DNA of 64,000 nt from NCBI GenBank assembly GCA_963681505.1, contig OY811980.1, positions 1,689,595 to 1,753,594 of the forward strand. The letters are read 5' to 3'. This DNA comes from Eunapius fragilis (lineage: Eukaryota > Porifera > Demospongiae > Spongillida > Spongillidae). The notes below the pieces were generated by a model. The model did no database searches, was not told where the DNA came from, and was given only the letters and a program-made list of their open reading frames with translations. Position 1 is the stretch's first letter. Each line of letters starts with the position of its first letter. Positions 24,093 to 42,600 of the stretch are shown in pieces. The translations under genes and the position numbers were made by a program.

Positions 24093-26807
24093 TCAGATAT
24101 GCACCTTAGCCTTGATGAAGATGCTGTCATCAGCAATGAACCCTCCACTCTTGACATCACCTATTGAGACAAAACGTGGGCAACCTGAAGCAACATTCAT
24201 GTCAGTCTTTGGCTTCTTGAATGAACTGCTCATTGGATCAGGTAGGAAGCTATCCACTATGTCTTTGCCTCCAGCTTGATTCAATAGCCGGAAGGTGACC
24301 TTGTGGGTAAATGGCCACTGAAGGATGTTGTCAAACTCTCCACGCATCACGACAAAGAACAAAGACATGTGTGTACCCTTCCCAATCCCATCACCAAGGA
24401 TGTACAGCCTCAGGCAAAGCTTGTAACCATAGCGACTGGTGTAGAAGGGGAGGCTGAAGATGGAGGTGTACTTTCCATTTTGAGCATCAACCATTCTCTG
24501 GGCAAACTGAGGGATCTTCCATATCACTGTACCATCATAGCTGACATTCTCCAGTAGTGAAAGACGAAAACCACGATCTTCACTTTCAGTTTCCTTGGCT
24601 TGTACCTTCTTTTCAAGATTGGACAGTTGTGTCTTTAATTTAGCGATTTCAGCATCTTTGGCTTCAGCCTTGCACCTGTAAGTACATTCAAGTTCATTTT
24701 TTAACTTGCAGACTTCTTTGCAAACAAGTTCAGCGACAGGTGTATTATCAGCAATGAGATCAGCACTGAGGCTATTGCAAGTGGCAGAACCTCGAGGTGC
24801 TATCCTTTGAGGCCTCTCTTCTTCTTCGTGTTTCACGGATGCATTCCTTACGGCAGAAGCAAGCATTGACATGTGACGAATCAGACCGTCTCCAGCCAGG
24901 TGAGTCTGCAGTTCATGTTGGCTCATCTGGGGAAGGATGTGAATGCCATTTGATCCTACAAACCTAAGCGTTCTGTAACTTTCAGGACTGGGGACAAGTG
25001 ATGTCTGCATTCCTACCACTAATCAAAAAATCCAGGGCCTTATAATGATTAGATGGGCAATCCAATCCAGGGCCTTATACTGATTAGATGGGCAATCCAA
25101 CCTTTCAAAATGCATTCGCAATGGATGCAACAGACTCTTGAGTTAGGTAGCTACTGTAGTATATTATAAACCTCAATATCTGTCTGAATATTATATGTAC
25201 TTAATATTAAAATATTCAGCGAAGTGGGGCCATACATGTAGCCCAACGATGGTCTGGAATCATTGTCATCTTCCCCCCCCCCCCCCCCCTGCACGTTATA
25301 CGTAGGTTTGTACCCCCCCCCCCCCCCCCCCCGCCTCTCCTCGCATCATGTACATCAGAGAGGCTGATCATCCAATGGGCCATACTCCTGTTGACCTGAT
25401 TGTAAAGGTTGCACAGGTCTCACCCCTCCCTTAGTTTATTGTCTGCCTGCAGCTCCCTGTTTAATCCACTCCATATATATATATATAAACATCACGTGAA
25501 GTGGTAATATTAATATAATCATACCCTTCAACCCTCCACCTTACCTTGGTCTCGTGGTCACACCCTAGACTGTGCAGGGGACAACTTAGCTCCAATGCTT
25601 CTTGACACACACTCTCATGTTGCTTAATCTGCAGACGTCAGAATGAATAACTTTTAGAATATGGTTATGTGTGTGCTCTGTGCTCTGGACGTGGCGTCAC
25701 AGTTGTAGCGTTTATTTATTACACGCCAGTGGTACTAAGATGCCAGGAAACGTGTGCCGCAATACCAAAGAGACAGCTGACTTCTTCATAACATACAAAC
25801 TATATGCGATGCACACAATCCAATTCTGAAACCCGCTGAAACCCCCCCGGGGGGTTGTCTAATTCTACTTAAGACTTAAGCCACTAAATTCATTATAGTT
25901 ATGCTAACTCACCATGGCCTTGGGTACTCTGGCACTGCACAATGGACAGAGCTGGTGCATGTAATCACAGCCCACAAGATGGACCTGAAATTATGACACG
26001 TAATATGTATGGGACAGGATTGACTCTTTTAACACTCCCCAATAAGTACCTCCAGCAGTGAAACTTTCCCAGTCCATGTACAACCACTGGTATGGTAGAC
26101 ACACCGCACAGTAAAATTCACGGTCTCTTTCCTCACGTAACGGTCTGGGAAGTACTATCAGACAGAACAAAACAAGTCACATGACAGGAGTGACCAGTCA
26201 CATGCACAACATTGCGTCCATCGTCGCCTGCAATTTCCAGTTTTTCTCCACAGTCACTGTGAGGACACCTTGGGGGGCTAGAGAGGGAAGGGGCAAGCAG
26301 AAGTGGCAGTGCATCAAACCATGCAGCAGTACCAAGCCATCAAACTGGATACACAAACGACTGTTTTTAACACCGCGAAAAAAAAAAAGTATGTATGTGG
26401 TAGAATATATATAGTGCTCTCTAATTCAAATTTTACAGTGTAATAAGAAAAGCAGGGGAAGGTGCCTGCCTGCACTGCTTGGTAGGCTTCAGTCATAATA
26501 GAGAAGCTAATGTAACACATAGTTACGCACGTGCTTACTGCTAAGTGCATAAATTATTATTGTACGCACACGTTTAGACCTATGTCAGGCATGCATGCTT
26601 TTTTTCAGGCAAAAGGACTCGCCTTCCAGGGGTCACTATGCGGAACAGTTCCTCTGCGCACACCTGACAGAGCCAGTGTCCGCAGCTCAGCTGAACGGCA
26701 TCCTTTAAAAGATAGCGGCACAAGGGGCACTGGTATTTCAGAGCGTTTGGTTGACAGTCCAATAAAATCATATCAGCCGTAATCCTGCAGTGACACGTGC
26801 GGTCCAT
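24093..26807 (-). CDS. TRAF-like protein C: RING, TRAF zinc fingers, coiled coil, MATH
   Basis: Minus-strand TRAF-type gene, predicted 448 aa. Exons in order are 26807-26623, 26277-26211, 26154-26050, 25984-25913, 25628-25545 and 24926-24093. The RING is CPLC...CGHWLCQVC...RCPHSDC. Zinc-finger exons encode RCVYHTSGCTW, CPLCSARV and CPLHSLGC. The last exon holds the coiled coil and MATH domain (YDGTVIWKIPQFAQ). Exon 1 has no GT donor in the required phase. A GC donor (GGAAG|GCGAGT) gives the correct phase 2 and joins to PPRCPHSDC, so intron 1 is probably GC-AG. The exon-2 end is the least certain boundary. RING and finger exons are much more diverged from B than the MATH exon is. Confidence 0.8.
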
Positions 26808-28598
26808 TTCTGCTCCATCTGATCTAGGCCGGCCGCGGATCGGGTTTGATCCACGGATTGCGCGCGCGCACGGTTTATAAATAGAACATTACGGTAATAC
26901 GGCGGAAGGGGAGAGGATACACAGCAGCATCTTAGCGCGGGGCGGGAGGCCCATAAAAGTTGGTGGATTAAAATTCTGTATAGTTAGCATTTGGCAGCTA
27001 GAAATCAATCGGGATAGTTAGCCGTTTGCAAACATTACCAATGTTTTTCACCATATCACGTCACACTACTAACCATTGTCAAGCACGCGACGTGCATGGG
27101 TTGCTCGATATGTGAAAAATGGATATTTCGCGCTGCGCCTGCAGGCAAACGGTACGGGCCATATACGCCGCTAAATGTTACGTACATAGGTACATGTACG
27201 AGGATATCTTTCTCACCTCTCGAGACTTTCTACCTCCCCTTTATCCTATGATGAGTTCGCTCTCCTCCCTTTCTCCGCCCAACGCGCAACTCCTCTGAGT
27301 AAGCCTTCGAAAGATTTTAAAAAAAAAAAAAAACTACTTCCATCGAGAAAAATTGCTCGTTTCGAAACCGGAATTCGTAAATGTCAAACGTTAAGCTGAC
27401 TTAATTGTAAACCTGTCATATCGACGCATGCATCGTGTTCTGTCCCGCACAAGCAAACCGCCTTTTGGTATTCGTTTGAACCCAAACCCAGTTAAACCAC
27501 CTGATGTCAAACACCGTAATATATATTAATCGAATCTGAACCGACAGGATGTTATATCAAGGACACTTAATTATTACATGGACTGGAAACCACAATAAAT
27601 TCATGTCGCTATCCTCGTTGCTCATGAATTATTAATGAGTTAGTACATGTACACGACGATGTGACTGTTATAGTGCATCAGAAGACTGGGACTTGACTGG
27701 GGTGCTGCGACGTTGATTTTTGTTATGCATAAACCATTCTTCGCTTCCCTTTCTGCATTTTTGGCATCGCTAATTCAAAATAAGCAATGAACCAATAATT
27801 AATAAACATCAGTTCAAGGCAATGTATAGAAATAAACATAGGTTCATTCATCATGTAAATAGAGAAACCATCTGGTATACTGTGAAACGTTTTATAAGGC
27901 CATAACTATTACCATATTTGCAGTGGCCTGACAACAAAACATGCGCATCGTTCGATTAAAATCGTTTGCCCTTACTTTAAGAAACATCCTTTTCAATACA
28001 AACTAACATAGGACTTGTATCATACCATTAAGCGCTGGAAACACCTTTCATAACAAATGTCTACTCATCGGTGTGTCCAGGAGCCTAACCAAAGTAGCGT
28101 AGCGAGGCAAATATGCACGTAGAAGCTAAGACCCGTATGTTAACGTTATCTTTAAGACTTATAACGGGTTTACCTCAACAAAAGAACAGCTTTCTGTAAT
28201 TGTAAGCCACTCCAATTTTATAAGCCATTCCAAAGCTAAGACAACTTCACAAATTTGACAAAAGCCTTTTTTTTTTGTCTGAAAAGGTTGGGAACGAGGC
28301 GCAACGAGGATTGCGACAATTTTATTGTATTACGTTACGCGGTGGTTTCCAGTCCATGTAATAATTAAGTGTCCTTGGTTATATGATGAAGTCATGGAAT
28401 TGGGGGCGGGGAGGGGGAATTCCCTAGTCCAGTCCCTCTGCATGTGTTTCGGTATGACTAAACTTACTGAAGCCGCAGATCTCAGAGTACACATATTAAC
28501 CCGGGGGCCGCATTATTGCCGTACTTTGTGCCCTGAACGCCATCAGACTTAAGCTTTGTGGAGGCTTCAATGCCGGTTTTAACTGAAGATGAACCAGA

Positions 28599-28629
<31 letters not shown>

Positions 28630-29084
28630 TTACTATCATTTGTATCAGGGAAACGCGTTTAAACCTGTCAGTCAATGACCATGTTTGGTGCAGGTGTTGT
28701 AACGTATAGCCCAACCTTTTTTGGCGTGGTCGGGTATAGCGCCTATACCAAGATTTATATCCATCTGATGTGATAATAGCTATCAGATGGTTCTCCTTCC
28801 GCCAAAACGTAACCTAGCTAAGGGTACAAGTGGGTTAAGAGAGGCACGACACAATGAAAATATCAGTGAACCAGATTTAATATATAATCTCTGAGTGAAC
28901 TGATGTTATTAGTATCATTGAGTTTCCCACCGGTGGAAACTTGTAGGGGAAATACCGGGGGATTACCCGGAGCTAGGAATTGGCCGGGTCGTGAAATCAT
29001 TAAAAATGCCGCATATCCGCATATATAAACGGACGTCTTCAAACAGTTGTACTAATATTATATTATATTTTTTCGATACTAAAA
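26808..29084. promoter_or_regulatory. Shared upstream region of divergent TRAF genes C and D
   Basis: 2.28 kb separates the ATG of C (minus) from the ATG of D (plus). No exon was seen. It contains an 820-bp MITE (27,558-28,377), a CpG-containing GC-rich part next to gene C (26,820-26,960) and a C run of 28 at 28,601-28,628. No individual promoter element can be called with confidence. Confidence 0.45.
27558..28377. mobile_element. 820-bp MITE, perfect 36-bp inverted repeats, 7-bp target duplication
   Basis: The termini CAAGGACACTTAATTATTAC... and its inverted copy are identical over 36 bp (27,558-27,593 and 28,342-28,377). GTTATAT flanks both sides (27,551-27,557 and 28,378-28,384). There is no transposase ORF. 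The identical ends suggest recent insertion. A 7-bp duplication is unusual; hAT and P families normally give 8 bp, so family assignment is left open. Confidence 0.85.
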
Positions 29085-29625
29085 ATGCTCGGGCAAATCC
29101 ACGTACCATCTGATGTAATCCTTGAAAGCAACGTAAACACTCTGCGCTACAAGTGCTCATGTTGTAAGCATCTGTTAAGAGATGCGGTCCAACCTAGCTG
29201 TGGACACTGGATGTGCGAGTCATGCGCCAAGGAACTCTTTGAACTCACTTCGATTCCACCGAAGTGTCCGGTCTGTCACGAAACCCTTACCAGCGATGAC
29301 GGAGCAGCGGTAAGCCATTGTAACTGGCGCGTCTCGTAACGGTGTTTCATTGTCGTCGCTTTCTTCTCTCAGTATTTTCCGGACAGATTTGTGAGGAGGG
29401 AAGTGTCGAATCTCAAAGTCAAGTGTATCAACCATCTCGTGGGGTGCCCGTGGCAGGGAAAACTGGCCGACTTGCTTGTAAGGTGTCACAGTACACCATT
29501 GCGCACGTGCTCACACCGCTTCTGCCGTCTTTCCGGGTGTAGGGCCATGTCAAGACGTGCGCTAAGGCCAGAAGGGCATGTCCCTTGCACGGACTTGGTT
29601 GCCCTGAAGCGCGTGAGGTGCGTGC

Positions 29626-29688
<63 letters not shown>

Positions 29689-30725
29689 CACATAGTGTGT
29701 GAGTGCGTGTGTGGGCAAATTTAATACGGTCCTTCCTTGTACAGATGTCCATGGAGGATCTTCTGGACCACCTTACTGTAGGAAAGGGTGCCACAGACCA
29801 CTTCCAGTACCTTGCTCACAGCGTGAAGGCGCTCCTGGGAGAGAAGAAATTCTCGGATCCGAGGGGTGATGGTGGTGGTAACCATGGCGACAGTGGCTTT
29901 GCAGAGATTCTAGATGATGAGACAACACAACACAAACGTTTGCCCATCCGCACAGAACTAATTGTGAGGGGAAGTGAGCGGAGTGGCAAGGTGGAGAGGG
30001 ATGGGGGAGGGAGGAGTACCACCACATTTCATAAGGAAGTTATCCCTCATCGAACCGATGCCGACCTAAAAACATTTGTACTTGATCAGTTAGACAAGGT
30101 CAGGGTAGGGTTTGAGAGCAACCTGAGGAGTGAGGCTAGGAAGAAGGATGAGGAGATAGCTCAACTGAAAATGCAAATATCTGGTCTTGAAAAGAAGGTA
30201 CAAGCCAAGGAGACTGAAAGTGAAGATCGTGCTTTTCGTCTTTCGCTCATGGAGAATGCCAGCTATGATGGTACAATGATATGGAAGATCCCTCAGTTTG
30301 CCCAGAGAATGTTTGATGCTCAAAACGGAAAGTACACCTCCATCTTCAGCCTCCCCTTCTACACCAGTCGCTATGGTTACAAACTTTGCCTGAGACTATA
30401 CATCCTAGGTGATGGGATTGGGAAGGGTACACACATGTCTTTGTTCTTTGTCGTGATGCGTGGAGAGTTTGACAGTATCCTTCAGTGGCCATTTACTCAC
30501 AAGGTCACATTACGTCTGCTCAACCAAAATGGTGGCAAAGACATAGTAGATGGTTTTCTTCCTGATCCAATGAGCACGTCTTTCTCACGACCAAAGACGG
30601 ACATGAATGTTGCATCAGGTTGCCCACGTTTTGTGACCCATAGTGACCTTCATGGTGGAGGGTTCATTGTTGATGATACAATTTTTATCAAGGTGAAAGT
30701 TGATACATCAGGCATAAAGGCTTAG
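29085..30725 (+). CDS. TRAF-like protein D: RING, TRAF zinc fingers, coiled coil, MATH
   Basis: Compact TRAF-type gene, predicted 461 aa. Exons are 29085-29309, 29373-29477, 29543-29617 and 29745-30725, all phase 0. Exon 1 carries a canonical RING (CSCCKHLLRDAVQPSCGHWMC, then KCPVC). Exon 2 matches the YFPDRFVRKE exon of B. Exon 3 (GHVKTC...CPLHGLGC) corresponds to B's exon 5; there is no counterpart of the 72-nt finger exon 4 found in A-C. The last exon holds a longer charged linker, a coiled coil at about residues 145-180 of the exon and the MATH domain. Introns are 63, 65 and 127 nt, far shorter than in A-C. The third intron is mostly a GT microsatellite beginning just after its donor. Confidence 0.85.
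29630..29681. repeat. (GT)n microsatellite just inside a 5' splice site
   Basis: The GT run starts about a dozen bases after the exon-3 donor (GAG|GTGCGT) of TRAF D and fills most of that short intron. Confidence 0.95.
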
Positions 30726-31966
30726 GTCATATAGCCACATGTCTCTAGATATTATGGACATGAATAGAACACTCAGTTGTGTTTGTATTTCTTTGTGTTG
30801 TTTGTATTTCTTTGTGTTGTCTGTGTGCACATACATATTACCATAGATATTAATATCTATGATATTACTCGATATTACCATTTCAAAAAAAATGTTTCCA
30901 TTCCTGACCTATGAAGTATGTGCCCCTGCACCTTGTGCTATGAATATTCTACATCACACCTCAGTCATCAGGGGTTGTCCCTTGGTGACTGATGATGACC
31001 ACCATACTCACTTGCTGGCCATTCACCATGGCGATCTTTGTCAGCAGATACCAGCTAACTCTCTTTCCTTCTGTTTTACAGGGAATGCTGCCACAGCCAA
31101 CAGAACAAAAGGGTGAAGGCAGAGATTGTTGTAAATGAGATAAGCAGTTCACATTGTGACCTTGACATGCTCACACAAAGCACACCTGCACCCATGTGAA
31201 TGTGACCCATCAGTTCTGCTTTCAAGCAGCAGCTACCTATTACTATGGCGGCAGGTTACTATTGCAGCAGGATATTGACAGAGCAGTTCACTTCTCACCC
31301 TCCTCATGGCTCACTCCCCACCCCTCTGGTAGATCAGCATTAGGGGAGGATACACTCCTACACATATGCATGTGATTGGAGCATGAATCATATCACATGT
31401 ACCCAATGGGATATGGTTACTATGAATATTAGAATCAGTCACAGTGGCTTACTACTTGAATATTGCAAACTAGCCATACATGTAAACAATCTATGATATC
31501 AAGAATTTAGGTGTGGTGACCTCATAAGGTCATGCCAGGAATGCCTCCCCCTACATTTCCTCCTTTTTATAGATGGGGGCCTGTTCATAAATTATGTCAC
31601 GCTATTTTTGACCCATTATGGACCCCTCCCCTCCCCCCCCCCTTGTCACACATTATCCCATACTGATGTATGCTTAATGTATACATCGTCACACTGGCTG
31701 ATACCCTCCCCTCCCCCCCCTTCAGAGTCATGTAATTTATGAACGGCCCCATACATGTACAGTTCATCACCAATTCACCATGGAACCAATGCAGATGGAT
31801 ACATATGGCCCACACATGTACATGTATGCAGTTTATAAACAATGGCTGTTGACCCAAAGGAAAAAAAAAAAGGTACAAAAAAAGAGAATAATAATGATAC
31901 ATGAAAGGCCACCCCCCCCCCCCCCAAGGCGACATCATCTGAAGTCATGTGTAAATGGTTATGGCT
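30726..31966. other. Intergenic between the 3' ends of TRAF D and the EF-hand gene
   Basis: Tail-to-tail spacer. It contains a short CTTTGTGTTGT direct repeat (30,790-30,825) and C-rich runs. No gene recognised. Confidence 0.4.
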
Positions 31967-38680
<6,714 letters not shown>

Positions 38681-38939
38681 CACAAAAAGTTTGGTTTACT
38701 GCCGTTCTTTCAACTTCAAGTTCTTTCTTGGAAGTAATAAACACGCATTGAAGGGGCGTGCCTCAACTTCTTTGTGTTGGATCATGACGACATCACTATG
38801 ATAATCTTAATATCTTAACATTACATGCTGTTTCGGTTTGATTGAAAGATTCCAACTTCGCATTGAAAAGCACTATCACACCAAACCCCCCATCTTGGTC
38901 TCCTTTCTCTGGTCAGAGGTCAATAGCCATTGTGACAAT

Positions 38940-39120
38940 TATGACACCCTAATACCCCAGTGGCCTACACCTATGACACCTGAATACCCCTGTGACACCG
39001 CTATGCCTACCCTAATACCCCTGTGACACCACTACACCTGTGACACCCGAATACCCCTGTGACAGTGCTATGCCTACACCTATGACACCCTAATACCCCT
39101 GTGGCCTACACATGACACTC
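38940..39120. repeat. Imperfect tandem repeat of ACACC / AATACCCCTGTG
   Basis: Units such as CTATGACACCCTAATACCCC in the spacer between the EF-hand gene start and the 3' end of SETD9. Confidence 0.75.
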
Positions 39121-39135
39121 TAATATTGTCTGTAT

Positions 39136-39345
39136 CACTGCGAGCAGACTATGATTATACAAACTATAACTGCGGATATAACTAACGTATAACTGGTATA
39201 AACACACACAATTCTATAACTTTGGTTTAGTATTTAAAATAAAATTGTAACTTCGGTATAAAAATGGATTATGTTGAGTTGTGTGGGTTGATACCAAAGT
39301 TATATCCGCATTTATAGTTTGTATAACCATAGTCTGCTCGCAGTG
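39136..39345. mobile_element. 210-bp MITE, CACTG...CAGTG ends, 3-bp TAT target duplication
   Basis: Inverted repeats of about 47 bp (39,136-39,182 and 39,299-39,345) with two or three mismatches, ending CACTGCGAGCAGACTATG. TAT lies on both sides (39,133-39,135 and 39,346-39,348). CACTG ends with a short duplication suggest a CACTA/EnSpm-like non-autonomous element. Confidence 0.75.
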
Positions 39346-39493
39346 TATGTTGGGCAGAAGCTTGTCCACTCCTATTCTGAACACACAGGTAAAACAGTGG
39401 TACACTTCTGATACAAGCATGACTCAATTAAGGTTATCAAGTTGAAGAAAGAAAAGGCGGCAGTAATATGAGGATGGGGAAGAGGAGACACGA

Positions 39494-39595
39494 TCATGTC
39501 TCCACAACAGTAAGGTAGGATGAGTACAGTTCTTGGCCACACCTGATATCCGCCGTTGCAACAAGAGCCACTATTCGAAGAGCACTGTATGGGTG

Positions 39596-39632
<37 letters not shown>

Positions 39633-42600
39633 TGTGAGTAAAGTGTATAAATCAAAAATCTCTGTCTAGGGGAGTGGGTAAATTATTTGATCTAGGGGTG
39701 GGGGGGAGGGGGAGGGGGGGAGTGGAGTGCATTAATAAAAATCATTGTCACCTATAATGGTGTATGTATGCAATAGCCCATTGGTTAAATATACACATAG
39801 GCTTTCCCATCTCATTGGTCCCATACTGTCGTGGCACCATCATGAAAGGAGAGTGAATGCTGCACTGAATTTAAATTTCATTACAGAGGCAAAGAATTTA
39901 CATATATCTTGTGCTACTCTTTAAAGAGCACTGTGTTGTGATGTTTGCCGGTTGGTAACAGTGTGAAACGCGTACAAGTTTGTTGTACCTTTAAAGAGCC
40001 AAGTGTGTGTGATGATTACCAACAAACACCGCTAGCTCCGAAATATTTTGCTGCAGCTTATCGAAAGACTGCCTCTTCTCTCCACCAGTTCTGTGTTATC
40101 AGCTATTGATGTAACTCTTGCCTCACATGGCCGCAGACAATTTAAAAAGTTTTTCAGGGGGTGGGGGGGGTGGGGCTGTATTAACTGACACTGGGGTGGG
40201 TGCATCCCATTGTAAGGGGGTTTGGGGAGCACTGCAAGCTTCCCCATCCAATGCCCCAGCCGCTTCATATTTCTATTTTGCAAATAGTACAGATATATTC
40301 ACCATGTACCAGTGTTGTATGTCGGCCTAATTATTAATCACATGGAATTCCACTGTGCATGGCAATGTTGCCGGGTTTCCATTTCTTCAACCTGATGTAA
40401 CCCCCAACAATAGCAAGACTGAATCTGCCACAAATGTTTGGGCATGTTAAATCAAATGAAATGGTGACAAATATTCAAGATGAATGAATAAGAATTAGTT
40501 TGCTGTTCTCGAATAACGTTATGCATGAACTGGTCATTGAACAACTTTGGTAGTGAGTGATCGCAGCTCAAATTTTTATGTTTGATTAACGTTGGAATTT
40601 CATAGATGAAGTAATTTTGTTTTGATACATATAATGCCAATGAACTTGATTTTAATTGCTTGATCTTTGTTGTAATTAATTTGTCTTCATTTGACTAATG
40701 AGTACAATTAAAATTAAAATCATTATCTAATTTTAGTACGGCTCTTATAGAAACACCAGGCATGTAATGTGTGTCTTAATATGCCTTCATTACATAAATA
40801 GAAGATCGACTACTGCACTGCTGTACAAAGAATAATCAGCCATAATTACATCGAACACTGCTGGATGGTAATGGCACTAGTGGCATACTTCCACGCAACT
40901 GCGGGACTGTGCGGTCAAATAGCTCAGAGAATGATAGTGCATAATTAAGCAATTTGTTGCCTGAAAATAGAAAGCCTTTCTAATTCCAAGCGACAAGTCA
41001 CCCCAAATTATTGCCAGTAAGTTGCCCGAAAGTTGCCTGTGTATGCACAGGGCTTTTGAAGGAGTCAGTCAGCACAGGAGTGCTGTAGGGATATGCACAT
41101 TTGGACTATAGACTGGGAAAGGTTACCCAAGTTCCCCACACCCAGGGCAAGGTTCTATAGTTATCCACACCTAGGGCAAGGTTCTATTGTTACCCACACC
41201 CAGGGCAAGGTTCTATTGTTACCCAAACCCAGGGCAAGGTTCTATAGTTATCCACACCCAGGGCAAGGTTCTATTGTTACCCACACCCAGGGCAAGGTTC
41301 TATTGTTACCCACACCCAGGGCAAGGTTCTATTGTTACCCAAACCCAGGGCAAGGTTCTATTGTTCCCCACACTCGTAGTAGTTTTTGATTTTCCAGTGT
41401 AGTTCTTCAATGAATGTTTCTTCTCTTGGCCAACGTTGCATGCATTACTGGGGTATGGGAACCAGCACAAGAGGTTGGTCCATGGGAATCAGCACAAGAG
41501 GTTGGTCCCACATGGGGAATGGGAACCAGCACAAGGGTTGGCCCTAACATGGGGAATGGGAACCAGCACAAGGGTTGGCTCTAACATGCGGAATGGGAAC
41601 CAGCACAAGGGTTGGCCCCAACAAGGGGAATGGGAACTGGCACAAGGGTTGGCCCCACCAAGGGGAATGGGAACCAGCACAAGGGTTGGTCCCAACATGG
41701 GGAACGGAAACCAGTACAAGAGTTGGCCCCAACATGGGGAATGGAAACCAGCACGCCTCAACATGGGGAATAAACAGGTGCAGGAGGCTACTATGAATGG
41801 ATTATTTGAAATGGGCACTGCAATTAAAAGCCACACATCTATAAGCAATTAAATAATCATAATTGTCTTATTGGTTATGGGATACAATGCGGGATACAAT
41901 GCGTTAGCAGCAACCAAGAGACAGTAGCCATGTATGATAGCACCCACCCCCCCCCCCCACAGTACAGCCCAATATATGCACAAATGCACACATGCAGAGT
42001 GTGTACTTATTAGTAGCCTCCATGTTTGGGTAGTAGTGCAGGTTGGGGATGAACCTCCTCCACTCCAAGGGGACGTCTGGTGGGAGGTCCACCTCCACAT
42101 AATCAACATTGGCTTCCACCTCTAAATAAAACATAAAGAGGATGCTAAGAGGATGCTAATACCCGTCCTCTCAAATATGTACGGGTGAAAGTTAATTAAT
42201 AACCACATCCATACAAGCTGGCAGGCGAACAAAACCAGAACACTCAGAAGTCGATCCATGTATGAAGGGGGTTTGTTCAGATAGGCATGATGGAAAATTT
42301 TATGCATTTGGTGGCCCACACAGGGACCATGTGAAGTTGATCCGAAGTGTGTCGAGGATTAATACAGGTGTAAACTGAAGTTTTAAAGAACTTTTACCCA
42401 CGAGTTGTAGGCAACACATTGTGTGGTGTTCTTTACGGCCACACCTACCTCTGGTGTGGTTGTTGACCCACTGTCCAACTGCCAGTGGATTAATACCTTT
42501 GGCAGTCAACCATGTGATGTCACATGGCATGAACGGACCAATCAAGTCACGGAAAGCACAAGATCTGAAATTGAAGCATGTGATGTCAAGGTATGATAAG

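Noticed and set aside
28761..28790. Small hairpin CCATCTGAT...ATCAGATGG as a terminator or riboswitch
   Set aside because: A 9-bp stem in AT-rich eukaryotic intergenic DNA is expected by chance and has no supporting context.
40032..40283. Candidate SETD9 last exon (83-aa minus ORF)
   Set aside because: No match to the SET C-terminus; the exon at 39,494-39,584 fits in phase and sequence.
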